From 40CM-4-65-16 sp035279785 (GTDB lineage Bacteria; Chloroflexota; Dormibacteria; Dormibacterales; Dormibacteraceae), in assembly GCA_035279785.1 (NCBI GenBank), contig DATEHC010000028.1, positions 1-34,875 on the forward strand: DNA of 34,875 nt, given 5' to 3'. Made by a program: the position numbers and the translations under genes. The notes beneath the pieces were generated by a model. It was not told where the DNA came from. It ran no database searches and saw only the letters and a program-made list of their open reading frames with translations. Below, in pieces: positions 22,009 through 30,185 of this stretch (the stretch's first letter is position 1; the number at the start of each line of letters is the position of its first letter).

Positions 22009-22401
22009 TTAGGCGGTCCTGCCGTTGAGCCGGTCCCAGTGACCCTGGCACTCCACGCAGCGAGTCGCGGCCGGCTGGTAGTGCAGCCGGGCCTCGGGAA
22101 TGCGGCGGCCGCAGCCTTCGCAGATCCCGTAGGCGCCCTCGCGCAGGCGCTCGAGCGCCCTCTCGACCTGCTCGCGGTTCTGGTCGAGCAGGTGGACGAG
22201 GATGTCGCTCGTCTCCCGGTCCGACAGGGCCTGCGCAAGGTCGGTCTCCTCCGGGATGCCGGTGATCACGCCGCCGACCACGTCGTTCAGCGGACGGTGG
22301 AGACCCGCCTCCTCGCCGCACTGCGCAGCCAGGAGCTCGAGCTGTCTCCTGTCGGCCTCCAGCCTCTCCTCCGGAGCGCTTCCCTTCTTCTTCGCCGCCA
22401 T
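22009..22401 (-). CDS. TraR/DksA-type zinc finger protein
   Basis: 130 residues. A coiled-coil stretch at about 11-90 is followed by a four-cysteine zinc site, C94-x2-C97...C115-x2-C118 (CEGCGRRIPEARLHYQPAATRCVEC), the DksA/TraR finger. DksA proteins bind RNA polymerase through the secondary channel and act with ppGpp. The acidic tip motif DxxDxA of true DksA is not evident here (DLAQALSDRE instead), so the activity may differ. ATG at 22401 has GGAGGGGGG 7 bases upstream; the longer open frame to 22494 lacks support. It is divergent from the lipoprotein gene. Confidence 0.9.
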   Translation of the reverse strand: MAAKKKGSAPEERLEADRRQLELLAAQCGEEAGLHRPLNDVVGGVITGIPEETDLAQALSDRETSDILVHLLDQNREQVERALERLREGAYGICEGCGRRIPEARLHYQPAATRCVECQGHWDRLNGRTA

Positions 22402-22414
22402 TGAAAACCCCCCT

Positions 22415-22446
22415 CCAAACGTATTACCGGCACTGGCCGTGTTTGG
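22415..22446. promoter_or_regulatory. Inverted repeat in the dksA-like/lipoprotein divergent region
   Basis: CCAAAC (22415-22420) and GTTTGG (22441-22446) flank an inner CGGC-actg-GCCG (22428-22439). A TAATAC -10-like hexamer for the minus-strand gene lies within. It may be an operator or a 5' UTR hairpin; the sequence alone does not tell. Confidence 0.3.
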
Positions 22447-22505
22447 TTCCGATGAGCACAACGCGTGCACGTTCGCGCGTACTCGCCCCCACAATTAGTC
22501 GCCGA

Positions 22506-23117
22506 ATGCCGTCCCCGCCGCCAATCCCCCGGAAAGCCCTGGCCGCTGTGGCCGTCCTGATGCTCCTGGCGATCCTTTCGGGCTGCCAGGTCGGTTCTGC
22601 CCCGCGGTCCGTGCCTACCGTACCTCAGATCGGCGGCGATCTCAAGTGCGCCAACGGCGACCACGGCTACACCGACCAGCAGCTGGGCTGGGGGTTCTGC
22701 TACCCGAGCTCGTGGCGGTACACGCAGAAGCTCCAGGCCACGGACAGCCCGACGGGCGTCGACCTGACTTTCGAGATCACCTGCCTGACCGACTGCAAGC
22801 CGCAGTGCCCGACACCGCCGTCGGGCACGCCCGCGACCTGCCCGACGGAGACCGGGCTTTTCGGCTTCATGATCATCTCGACGGACAATCGCGGGGCAGC
22901 GTCAGACCTCGGCAGCTGGCTGACCAGCAACCTACCTCACGCGCGACGGGGCGACCGCCTTGACTGGGGCAACGCGATCGAGGCCGCGAAGCTCGACGAC
23001 GGAAGGCTTGTCGCGCTGACGCAACACGATGTCGTGATCCTCGACGTACACCCGAGCCTCCTCGACCTTGATGGGGAGATGACTTCCAGGCTCGGGACCT
23101 GGAAATTCACTTACTAG
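22506..23117 (+). CDS. Lipoprotein of unknown function
   Basis: 203 residues. The N-terminus has PRK, then ALAAVAVLMLLAILSGCQ, a lipoprotein signal with lipobox LSGC, so Cys26 would be acylated and the protein anchored outside the membrane. The mature domain carries several cysteines (LTDCKPQCPTPPSGTPATCP) and a YTDQQLGWGFCYPSSW segment reminiscent of small PsbP-like lipoproteins, which is tentative. ATG at 22506 is chosen because it gives a normal signal length; the frame is open back to 22401. The repeat element copy 2 lies immediately after the stop. Confidence 0.8.
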   Translation: MPSPPPIPRKALAAVAVLMLLAILSGCQVGSAPRSVPTVPQIGGDLKCANGDHGYTDQQLGWGFCYPSSWRYTQKLQATDSPTGVDLTFEITCLTDCKPQCPTPPSGTPATCPTETGLFGFMIISTDNRGAASDLGSWLTSNLPHARRGDRLDWGNAIEAAKLDDGRLVALTQHDVVILDVHPSLLDLDGEMTSRLGTWKFTY

Positions 23118-23134
23118 CGCTCCGACGCTTCTGC

Positions 23135-23193
23135 ATAGTCCGGCAAACCAGCCTTTTCTGGCCGCCAAAACCCCGGATAGTCCGGACTATCCG
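23135..23193 (+). repeat. Intergenic half-site plus palindrome element, copy 2
   Basis: Half-site ATAGTCCGG at 23135-23143, then the 20-base palindrome identical to copy 1 at 23174-23193. The spacing between matching half-sites is again 42 bases. It lies between two convergent genes (lipoprotein and SCP2 protein), so a role in ending both transcripts is possible, though there is no T-tract. Confidence 0.75.
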
Positions 23194-23207
23194 AAGGAGA
23201 CCTGCCC

Positions 23208-23549
23208 TTAGGTAGGCCTCCGGAACAGGGACTGCATCTTGATGGCCAGGCCCATGTCGCCTTTGATCTTGAGCTTGCCCTGCATGAACGCGGCGGTGCC
23301 GTCCAGCTTGCCGGTCATGATGTTGACCCAGTCGTGAGAGTCGGCGAGGAGCGTCAGCTTCGGCGGCTCGGGAGCATCGCCCTTGCCGGACTCGGCCTTG
23401 CCGTCCGCGATCTTCAGCCACCACTTGCCGCCCGAATCGCCGCTGAGGTCGAACTGGATCGTGGCGTTCGTCGAGCCCGCCTTCTCGGGAATGAGGTACT
23501 CGGGCATTGCCTCGACGATCTGGTCGGGGGTCATCTGGACTTCGGACAT
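23208..23549 (-). CDS. SCP2 sterol-transfer domain protein
   Basis: 113 residues covering one SCP2 domain: TNATIQFDLSGDSGGKWWLKIADG, then PPKLTLLADSHDWVNIMTGKLDGTAAFMQGKLKIKGDMGLAIKMQSLF (in parts). The pattern of substrate-like strand, then (D/N)WxxIxxGKLxxxxAFMxGKLKIxGD is the family hallmark. It binds lipids or acyl-CoA in the cytoplasm; the bacterial role is poorly known. ATG at 23549 has GGGAGGG 5 bases upstream. It is divergent from the MBL hydrolase, with a symmetric site between them. Confidence 0.92.
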   Translation of the reverse strand: MSEVQMTPDQIVEAMPEYLIPEKAGSTNATIQFDLSGDSGGKWWLKIADGKAESGKGDAPEPPKLTLLADSHDWVNIMTGKLDGTAAFMQGKLKIKGDMGLAIKMQSLFRRPT

Positions 23550-23584
23550 CGAACCCTCCCTGAGCTTTGGTTCCAGTTTTAGTA

Positions 23585-23600
23585 CGTTCGAGTACGAACG
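23585..23600. promoter_or_regulatory. Putative operator between the SCP2 and MBL hydrolase genes
   Basis: CGTTCG-agta-CGAACG, a perfect 6-base inverted repeat with a 4-base spacer, flanked by AGT and ACT that extend the symmetry imperfectly. It lies 35 bases before the SCP2 ATG and 41 before the MBL ATG, placed to control both promoters. The regulator is unknown. Confidence 0.5.
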
Positions 23601-23611
23601 ACTACTCATCT

Positions 23612-23617
23612 TAGATA
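23612..23617 (+). promoter_or_regulatory. Putative -10 element of the MBL hydrolase gene
   Basis: TAGATA in TTAGATATAC, 24 bases before the ATG at 23642 and 11 bases after the symmetric operator, so a bound regulator would cover the -35 region. Confidence 0.35.
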
Positions 23618-23641
23618 TACGACTCCCGCCACAATGCCGGA

Positions 23642-24652
23642 ATGGCAGTCGAGCTTGCGTTGACCGAGGTCGCGGCCGACGTCCACGAGCTCCGGCTGCC
23701 GATCCCGTTCGAGGACGGCCTCGTCAACGTCTTTCTTTTCCGCGACGGAGACGAGGTGGACCTTCTCGACTGCGGGATGAATTCCGAGGAGTCGGTGGAG
23801 ATGATCCGCGCCGCCGTCCGGCAGGTCGGCGCGAGGCGGCTGCGCAAGCTCCTCGTGACGCACATCCATCCGGACCATTACGGAGCGGCAGGAACGCTCG
23901 CCGGCGAGGGCGGCGCCGACCTCTACATCCACCGCCTCGAGGTGCCCCTCGTGCAGCCGCGCTACGTCGAGCTCGAGCAGCTCGTTGCCGAGGTGCGGCA
24001 GTACCTGCTGATCAACGGAGTGCCGGGCGATGAGGCCGAGGTCGTGAGCAACTCGCAGCGCGCATTGAGCCAGGTCGTCAAGCCGGCCGACCCCGCGGTG
24101 CAGCTGGACGGCGCCGAAGACGTTGTGATGGGCCGCCACTCGCTGCGTGTCGAGTGGACGCCGGGCCACTCGCCGGGACACGTTTGCCTCTTCGAGAAGT
24201 CATCAGGCCTTCTCTTCGCTGGTGATCACATCCTGCCCGAGCTGTCGCCCAACATCGGTCTGCACCCGCAGAGCACGCCCGATCCGCTGCACGACTACCT
24301 CGATGGCCTGCGGCGAATGGTCGAGCTCGAGCCGAACCGCGTGCTGCCCGCGCATGGGCGGCCGTTCGACACGATCGCGGCGCGAGTGGACGCCCTCACG
24401 CGCCATCACCGCAGGCGCTTCGATCAGATCCTCGAGATCGTCGACCGCCGCCCGGCGCGCGCAGGGCGCACTACCGAACTAGACGGCAAGAGCGGCTGGC
24501 AGGTTGCGCTCGAGCTGTGGGGCCCTCGCCAGAACCTCTACGAGAAGAGGCTGGCCCTCCAGGAAGGCCTGGCCCACCTGCAGGCGCTTGCGGTCGACGG
24601 CCTGGTCGCGAAGTCGGCTACGCCGAAGTCCGTGCGCTGGCGACGGACTTGA
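23642..24652 (+). CDS. MBL-fold metallo-hydrolase
   Basis: 336 residues. The metal site motif is H74-x-H76-x-D78-H79 (THIHPDHYG), followed by GHSPGHVCLF, AGDHILPE and PAHGRPF, which supply the remaining ligands of a binuclear zinc site. The C-terminal 80 or so residues resemble the winged-helix end of LACTB2-like MBL proteins. It probably hydrolyses an ester or thioester, but the substrate is unknown. No ribosome binding site is seen before the ATG. Its 3' end overlaps convergent degV by 35 bases, an unusually long overlap for this window. Confidence 0.92.
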   Translation: MAVELALTEVAADVHELRLPIPFEDGLVNVFLFRDGDEVDLLDCGMNSEESVEMIRAAVRQVGARRLRKLLVTHIHPDHYGAAGTLAGEGGADLYIHRLEVPLVQPRYVELEQLVAEVRQYLLINGVPGDEAEVVSNSQRALSQVVKPADPAVQLDGAEDVVMGRHSLRVEWTPGHSPGHVCLFEKSSGLLFAGDHILPELSPNIGLHPQSTPDPLHDYLDGLRRMVELEPNRVLPAHGRPFDTIAARVDALTRHHRRRFDQILEIVDRRPARAGRTTELDGKSGWQVALELWGPRQNLYEKRLALQEGLAHLQALAVDGLVAKSATPKSVRWRRT

Positions 24653-25502
24653 TTCCGAGCGGAAGGATGTCGGCGGGGTAGCAGCCGACGCCGACGACGC
24701 CCGGACCGGCGTGCGCGCCGACCACGGGTCCAAGCGGCTGGATCATCAGCGTCTCGCAGTGAGGTTCGAGCTCTTTGGCCACGCGCTCGGCATCGCCTTC
24801 GGCGTCCGCGTGACCAACGATCACGCACAGACCTTTTCCGCGATCCACCTCGAGCGTCAGCTCGACGACGCGCTTGAGCGCGCGGTCGAAAGTGCGCACG
24901 CGCTCGAGCGGCGTGACCAGCCCGTCGCGAATGCAGAGCACCGGTTTCACCTGCAGAACCGAGCCGAGCATCGCGCTCGCGCGTCCGATGCGGCCGCCGC
25001 GACGCAAGAACTCGAGCGTGGCCACCGAGAAATATGTCTGGACCTGATCGCGCATCGCGGTGACGCGCTCCACGATCGACGATGCGTCTTCGCCGCGCGA
25101 AACCATCTCCGATGCCGCGAGCGTGATGAGGCCGAGACTCATGGACACGAGCGTCGAGTCGATGACGCGCACTCGTTTCGGATCCGTCATCTCCGCGCCC
25201 TGCACCGCTGATGTGTAGGTGCCGCTCAGCTTTTCCGAGATGTGAATGGAGATGACGTCGTCGTGGTCGTTCAACAGTTCCGAGTACGCCTCCGCGAATC
25301 GGCCCGCCGACGGTTGCGACGTTGTCGGATGCGTCGTCGCGTTCGGCAGCTTGCGGTAGAACTCTGACGGCCTGATGTCCACGCCGTCGAGCAACGACCG
25401 GCCTTCGAAGTTGAGCGTCAGGGGCACGACGGTGATCGATCGCGTGCGAGCCAGTTGCGCCGGAAGATCCGCGGTCGAATCGGTGACGATCGCGACCGTC
25501 AT
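24618..25502 (-). CDS. DegV family protein (fatty-acid binding)
   Basis: 294 residues with the family start VAIVTDSTADLP, then TTSQPSAGRF, ISEKLSGTYTSA, VIDST and LEFLRRGGRIGRASAMLGSVLQVKPVL. DegV/FakB proteins bind a fatty acid and present it to a FakA kinase for phosphorylation. No fakA is in the window. ATG at 25502 overlaps the stop of the MgtC-like gene (ATGA), so both belong to the operon headed by the bifunctional nuclease gene. Confidence 0.94.
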   Translation of the reverse strand: MTVAIVTDSTADLPAQLARTRSITVVPLTLNFEGRSLLDGVDIRPSEFYRKLPNATTHPTTSQPSAGRFAEAYSELLNDHDDVISIHISEKLSGTYTSAVQGAEMTDPKRVRVIDSTLVSMSLGLITLAASEMVSRGEDASSIVERVTAMRDQVQTYFSVATLEFLRRGGRIGRASAMLGSVLQVKPVLCIRDGLVTPLERVRTFDRALKRVVELTLEVDRGKGLCVIVGHADAEGDAERVAKELEPHCETLMIQPLGPVVGAHAGPGVVGVGCYPADILPLGIKSVASARTSA

Positions 25503-25924
25503 GGGGGCGTCGGCTCGCTCTTGACGTCACCCCTACGCCGATCGTGCTTGTGCGGAAAGAAGCGCACCTCGATCCAGCGCAGTCCGACCAGCGTGACAAG
25601 AACCAGGGCCGTGGAGACGATGGCAGTGAAGTAGTAGCCGAATCCGACGGCCATGCCGATCGCCGCCGCGATCCAGATCGACGCGGCCGTCGTCAGTCCT
25701 CTGATGTCCTCGCCCTGACGTAGGATGCTGCCCGCCCCCAGGAATCCGACTCCAGTCACGATCTGAGCAGCGATCCTGGTGGGGTCCACGCTCTTGCCGG
25801 GAAACGGAACCAGACCGAGACCGGTGAACAGGCACGCACCGGCCGTCACCAGTCCCGTCGTCCGCAGGCCTGCTGGGTAGCCTCGAAGCTCGCGCTCGAG
25901 GCCAAGCACCAGACCCAGGATCAA
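25499..25924 (-). CDS. MgtC/SapB family membrane protein (start uncertain)
   Basis: 141 residues from TTG at 25924. LGLERELRGYPAGLRTTGLVTAGACLFTGLG, then GVGFLGAGSILRQGEDIRGLTTAASIWIAAAIGMAVG (in parts), are hallmark MgtC segments, with about four membrane helices. The role is Mg2+-related or membrane stress adaptation. Oddly, the homology reaches upstream of the TTG: the frame LRVFAALILGLVLGLERE continues back to the in-frame TAG that is the stop of the preceding nuclease gene, and that stretch holds no ATG, GTG or TTG. A CTG at 25942 may be used, by re-initiation. Otherwise the first helix is cut short. Confidence 0.85.
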   Translation of the reverse strand: MILGLVLGLERELRGYPAGLRTTGLVTAGACLFTGLGLVPFPGKSVDPTRIAAQIVTGVGFLGAGSILRQGEDIRGLTTAASIWIAAAIGMAVGFGYYFTAIVSTALVLVTLVGLRWIEVRFFPHKHDRRRGDVKSEPTPP

Positions 25925-25975
25925 TGCCGCAAAAACCCGCAGTCCGAGGTCGAGCTCGCTCGAGAGCGGCGTGTT

Positions 25976-26575
25976 CTAGCCTCGGCCGGGACGTCCTCCG
26001 GGGGCCGCGCCGCCGCCGGGTTCGTCCTTGGCACCCGGCTCGTCGGGAAGCTCCGGGAGGTCCAGGCTGTTGACGAAGTCGCGAAACACAGCGAGGCGCT
26101 CGTCGTCGACGACTGTGTTCTCGACTTTCTCCTTGTCGCCGTCGAGCTCGTCGGCCTCGGGGACGATGCCGGCGCTCTCCATCACCTCTGAGGCGACGAA
26201 GATCGGGCACTCGACGCGAACCGCGAGAGCGATCGCGTCGGAAGGTCTCGCATCGAAGTCCAGGTCGCGTCCGTTCTGCTTCACGTAAAGGCGCGCGTAG
26301 TAGACCTGGTCCGCGAGCTTGGTGACGACGATGCGCTTGATGCTGATGCCGAGGTCGCTGCAAAAGCTGGCCATCAAGTCATGCGTCAGCGGGCGTCCCA
26401 GCGTGTTCCCAGAAATCTTCGTCGCGATGGCCTGCGCTTCGGAAGAACCGATCCAGATCGGAAGGTAGCGATCGGCTTCCTTCTCCTTGAGGATCACGAG
26501 GTGCTGGGCAGTCGGCATGTGTATGCGAATGCTGTCCACGGACACCTCGATGAGGTTTTTCATCCTCGGGTCCAT
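25976..26575 (-). CDS. Bifunctional nuclease family protein (DUF151)
   Basis: 199 residues. Residues about 8-140 match the BFN/DUF151 domain: EVSVDSIRI, HLVILKEKEADRYLPIWIGSSEAQAIA, RPLTHDLMASFCSDLG, and ARPSDAIALAVRVECPIFVASEVME. The end is a charged, Gly/Pro-rich tail (GAKDEPGGGAAPGGRPGRG) that looks disordered. DNase/RNase activity is reported for some members. ATG at 26575 is used; ATG at 26563 is equally possible. The larger open frame upstream is antisense to polA and not coding. It is first in an operon with the MgtC-like and degV genes. Confidence 0.92.
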   Translation of the reverse strand: MDPRMKNLIEVSVDSIRIHMPTAQHLVILKEKEADRYLPIWIGSSEAQAIATKISGNTLGRPLTHDLMASFCSDLGISIKRIVVTKLADQVYYARLYVKQNGRDLDFDARPSDAIALAVRVECPIFVASEVMESAGIVPEADELDGDKEKVENTVVDDERLAVFRDFVNSLDLPELPDEPGAKDEPGGGAAPGGRPGRG

Positions 26576-26659
26576 TCTAGCTTTCGGTCCTCCAACTCCC
26601 TTCCTTTTGAACGCGCGAGCCCCCCAGGAGGCACGCGTAGGGCGGCGGTTGGCCGTACG

Positions 26660-26665
26660 TAACAT
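26660..26665 (+). promoter_or_regulatory. Putative -10 element of polA
   Basis: TAACAT, 6 bases before the GTG at 26672. This predicts transcription starting at that GTG and argues against the TTG at 26666. Confidence 0.4.
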
Positions 26666-26671
26666 TTGGAC

Positions 26672-29359
26672 GTGGCGAAGGGACGACGCGGGCGCCTGAT
26701 CCTGATCGACGCCCACAGCCTCATCTATCGGGCGTTCTTCGCGCTGCCGCCGATGAGCACGTCGGACGGCAGGGTCACGAACGCCGTCTACGGCTTCACC
26801 TCGATGCTGGCGATCGTCCTTGCGTCGAGGCCCGAGTTCGCCATCGCCGCGTTCGACCTGGGCAAGCCCACGTTCCGGTCCAAGGAGTACGAGGACTACA
26901 AGGCCGGCCGCCGCGCCATGCCCGACGACCTGCGGCCGCAGGTGGAGATGGTGCGCGAGGTGCTCGAGTCGTTCTCCATCCCGATCTACGGGGTCGAGGG
27001 ATTCGAGGCCGACGACCTCATCGGCACGCTCGCGCGAATCGCCGAGGAGCGGGGGCACTCGGTGACGATCGTCTCCGGCGACCTGGACTGCCTGCAGCTC
27101 GTCACCGAGTCGGTCGAAGCCCTCGTGCCCCGTCGCGGGATCACCGACACGTTCGTCTACGGACCGGACCAGGTGCGCCAGCGTTACGGCTTCGAGCCGC
27201 CGCAGCTCGTCGACTTCAAGGCCCTGCGCGGCGACACGTCGGACAACATCCCCGGCGTGCCCGGCGTGGGCGACAAGACGGCCGCGAAGCTCGTGCAGGA
27301 TTTCGTCAGCGTCGAAGCGCTGCTCGATCGACTGGGCGAGCTGCCCGAGGGCCGCCTGAAGACTTCGCTGACCGCGAACTCCGACAAGGTGAGGCTCGGC
27401 AAGCGGATGGTGACGATCGTCAAGGACGTGCCCATCGAGCTGGACCTCGAGCGGGCCCGCTGGACCCGGTACGACTACGACCGCGCGCGGCGCGTCTTCG
27501 ACCACCTCGAATTTCGGCAGCTGCTGAGCCGGTTCCCGCCGCCCGACCAGGTGCCCGTCCAGCCCAGCCTCTCCTTCGCGCCCGCGCCGACGCCCGCGGG
27601 ACTCGAGATCGTGACCGAGCCGGCCCAGGCGGCGAGCCTGCTCGATGGTTCACCGGACGTTGGAGTGTTCGCGTTCACCGAAGGCGCCGGCCGGGGCGCG
27701 CGGATCTCGGGACTGGGCGTGTCCAGCGGCGGCAAGACCTTCTACGTGACGCAGCCCGAGGCGATGGACGCGGTGGCTTCGACGCTCTCCGGCCGGCCGA
27801 TGTCCGGGCACGACGCCAAGGAGACTGAGCTCGCTCTGCGCTCCCTGGGCGGCGGCCGGCGCGATTGGGCGTTCAGCACGTTTCTAGCCGCCTACCTCCT
27901 CGGCGCAGGGTCGCGCGACCCGCGCCTCGAAGACCTCGCGCGCGAGTTCCTCGGCCTGGAGCTGGTCAGCTCCGAGCAGCTGCTCGGCACCGGCCGGGCG
28001 GCGCGGAAAGCGTCGGCCGTTCCAGAGAACGAGGCCGCGGAGTTCGCGGCCCGGCGCGCCGAAGCGATCCTCAACCTCCGCCCGCGCCTCGAGGCGGAGA
28101 TGCGCAACCTCGGCGTCGACTACCTGTTCCACGAGATCGAGCTACCGCTCGCCGGCGTGCTCGCGGACATGGAGTCGGAGGGCGTCGCGATTGACGTGCC
28201 TTACCTCAAGCAGATGCAGGACGAGCTGGGCTCGCAGCTCGCGGCCATCGAGGCGGAGGTCGAAGAGGTCGCGGGTCAGAAGTTCAACCTCAACGCACCG
28301 CAGCAGCTGGCCAAGGTTCTTTTCGAAGACCTGCGGCTGCCCGTCGGTAAGCGAACCAGAACGGGTTACTCCACGGACGCTGACACGCTGGAAGCGCTGC
28401 GCGACAAGCACGCGATAGTGCCGCTGATCGAGGAGTACCGACAGCTTTCGAAGCTGAAGTCGACGTACGTCGACGCGCTGCCGCAGCTGGTCGATCCCCT
28501 GAGCGGACGGGTCCACACCTCGTTCGGGCAGGCGAGCACCGCGACCGGAAGGCTGTCGTCGTCCAACCCGAACCTCATGAACATCCCGATTCGCACAGAG
28601 CTCGGCCAGCGCATCCGGCGCGCGTTCAAGGCCGGCCGTCCCGACCACGTGATGGTGTCGGCGGACTACTCGCAGATCGAGCTGCGCATCGCTGCGCACC
28701 TCAGCGGTGACCCCAAATTGATGGAGGCGTTCGGCGCGGGCCAGGACATCCACACGGCGACGGCGTCCGCGGTGTTCAAGGTTCCTTTCGAGTCGGTGAC
28801 GCCGGATCAACGACGGCTCGCGAAGGTCGCCAACTTCGGCTCCATCTACGGCCAGGGCGAGTACGGCCTCGCGCAGCAGCTGAGCATCACCGGCGATGTC
28901 GCGCGTGAATTTCTCGGCCAGTACTGGTCGACGTACGCGCGGCTTCGCGAATACCTCGACGACGTGCGCAGGCGCGCGCGTGAGGAAGGATTCGTGGTCA
29001 GCGCGACGGGACGGCGGCGCGCGATCCCCGACCTTCGCTCACCGAACTTCATGCTGCGCAGCGCGGCCGAGCGCATGGCCATCAACTTTCCGATGCAGTC
29101 CCTGGCCGCCGACATCATCAAGATCGCGATGGTCCGCCTGCACCGGGAGATCGAGGACGATCAGATCGAGGGCCGAATGCTCCTGCAGGTGCACGATGAG
29201 CTCCTCTTCGAAGTCCCGCGACCCGAGGTCGATCAGTTTGCCGAGAAGGTTCCCCGCATCATGACCGGCGCTTACGAGCTCGAGACCGGGATCGAGGTGG
29301 AGATGAAGGTCGGCGCGAACTGGGCCGACATGCAGAAGCTCGCGGTCGTTCGCGCCTGA
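26672..29359 (+). CDS. polA: DNA polymerase I
   Basis: Repair and lagging-strand polymerase, 895 residues. Residues 1-290 are the 5'-3' exonuclease (LILIDAHSLIYRAFFALP; FEADDLIGTLA; GDTSDNIPGVPGVGDKTA). The middle 3'-5' exonuclease domain lacks the DxE metal site (VGVFAFTEG in place of a DTE-type motif) and its later aspartates, so proofreading is probably lost, as in many Gram-positive and Thermus enzymes. The polymerase domain is complete: motif A SADYSQIELRI, motif B RRLAKVANFGSIYGQG, motif C QVHDE near 839-843. GTG at 26672 is preferred; TTG at 26666 would add two residues. mutM begins 1 base after its stop. Confidence 0.97.
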   Translation: MAKGRRGRLILIDAHSLIYRAFFALPPMSTSDGRVTNAVYGFTSMLAIVLASRPEFAIAAFDLGKPTFRSKEYEDYKAGRRAMPDDLRPQVEMVREVLESFSIPIYGVEGFEADDLIGTLARIAEERGHSVTIVSGDLDCLQLVTESVEALVPRRGITDTFVYGPDQVRQRYGFEPPQLVDFKALRGDTSDNIPGVPGVGDKTAAKLVQDFVSVEALLDRLGELPEGRLKTSLTANSDKVRLGKRMVTIVKDVPIELDLERARWTRYDYDRARRVFDHLEFRQLLSRFPPPDQVPVQPSLSFAPAPTPAGLEIVTEPAQAASLLDGSPDVGVFAFTEGAGRGARISGLGVSSGGKTFYVTQPEAMDAVASTLSGRPMSGHDAKETELALRSLGGGRRDWAFSTFLAAYLLGAGSRDPRLEDLAREFLGLELVSSEQLLGTGRAARKASAVPENEAAEFAARRAEAILNLRPRLEAEMRNLGVDYLFHEIELPLAGVLADMESEGVAIDVPYLKQMQDELGSQLAAIEAEVEEVAGQKFNLNAPQQLAKVLFEDLRLPVGKRTRTGYSTDADTLEALRDKHAIVPLIEEYRQLSKLKSTYVDALPQLVDPLSGRVHTSFGQASTATGRLSSSNPNLMNIPIRTELGQRIRRAFKAGRPDHVMVSADYSQIELRIAAHLSGDPKLMEAFGAGQDIHTATASAVFKVPFESVTPDQRRLAKVANFGSIYGQGEYGLAQQLSITGDVAREFLGQYWSTYARLREYLDDVRRRAREEGFVVSATGRRRAIPDLRSPNFMLRSAAERMAINFPMQSLAADIIKIAMVRLHREIEDDQIEGRMLLQVHDELLFEVPRPEVDQFAEKVPRIMTGAYELETGIEVEMKVGANWADMQKLAVVRA

Positions 29360-29360
29360 C

Positions 29361-30185
29361 GTGCCTGAGCTGCCCGAGGTCGAGACGATCGTGGCCGACC
29401 TGCGGCCGCACCTGGTCGGACGCACGATCGCGAGGGCCGAGCTGGCGTTTCCGACCATCGTTCGCCACCCCGAGCCAGAGCAGTTCGTCGACGCGATCGT
29501 TGGCATGCGCATCGAGTCGGTGGGGCGGCGCGGCAAGTACATCCTCATCCACCTCTCTCACAACCTCCTGCTCGTCGTGCACCTGGGAATGACCGGCCAG
29601 CTGCGCCTCTTCGATGAGATCACTCCGCTCGCCAAGCACACCCACGCCGTTTTCTTCCTGGACGACGGCCGTCAGCTCCGCTACCGCGACCCACGCCGGT
29701 TCGGGCGTCTGCTGCTCGGCACTGAGTCCGCGCTCCTCGATGCGAAGAAGATGCCGCGCCTCGGGCCCGAGCCCATCGATCCCGACTTCGCCGCCGACGA
29801 GCTTTATCGCCGCCTGCGCAAACGCAATGCTCCGTTGAAGGCCGTGCTCCTCGACCAGAAAGCCGTCGCCGGCGTCGGCAACATCTACGCCGACGAATCG
29901 CTGCATCGCGCGAGACTGCGGCCTGATCGCATCGCCGCGACGCTGGGCCGAAAGTCGGCGGCGAGGCTCCACGAGTCGCTACGCGAATCGCTGCGGACCG
30001 CGATCGCCAATCGCGGCAGCTCGGTGGACACGTACCGCGACGCGTGGGGCGAGCTCGGCGGTCAGCAGGAAAAGCTTCTGGTCTACGGCCGCGCGGGCGA
30101 ACCCTGCTTCACGTGTGGTCGGCCGCTGCGCGCGGTGCGCATCGCCGGTCGCACCACCGTTTTCTGCACCCGTTGCCAGCGATAG
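29361..30185 (+). CDS. mutM: Formamidopyrimidine-DNA glycosylase (Fpg/MutM)
   Basis: Removes 8-oxoguanine and formamidopyrimidines and cuts the DNA backbone. The 274-residue protein starts PELPEVETIVADL (catalytic P2 and E3 once the initiator Met is removed), has GKYILIHL with the conserved lysine near 59, RYRDPRRFGRL, GVGNIYADESL (helix-two-turn-helix), and a C-terminal zinc finger CFTCGRPL..FCTRCQ. All parts are intact. The start is GTG at 29361, 1 base after polA's stop. It is the second gene of the polA operon, a sensible base-excision repair pairing. Confidence 0.96.
   Translation: MPELPEVETIVADLRPHLVGRTIARAELAFPTIVRHPEPEQFVDAIVGMRIESVGRRGKYILIHLSHNLLLVVHLGMTGQLRLFDEITPLAKHTHAVFFLDDGRQLRYRDPRRFGRLLLGTESALLDAKKMPRLGPEPIDPDFAADELYRRLRKRNAPLKAVLLDQKAVAGVGNIYADESLHRARLRPDRIAATLGRKSAARLHESLRESLRTAIANRGSSVDTYRDAWGELGGQQEKLLVYGRAGEPCFTCGRPLRAVRIAGRTTVFCTRCQR

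Noticed and set aside
24618..24652. 35-base overlap of the convergent MBL hydrolase and DegV genes as a sign of a wrong stop or frameshift
   Set aside because: Both C-termini read naturally to their stops and short convergent overlaps recur in this compact window.
26576..27505. N-terminal extension of the bifunctional nuclease frame
   Set aside because: It runs antisense through polA. The DUF151 domain begins near 26563, and the extra 300 codons have shadow composition.
27655..27985. Loss of the exonuclease metal site in polA as a mutation of interest
   Set aside because: Loss of the 3'-5' exonuclease DxE motif is common among bacterial DNA polymerase I enzymes and is not unusual here.
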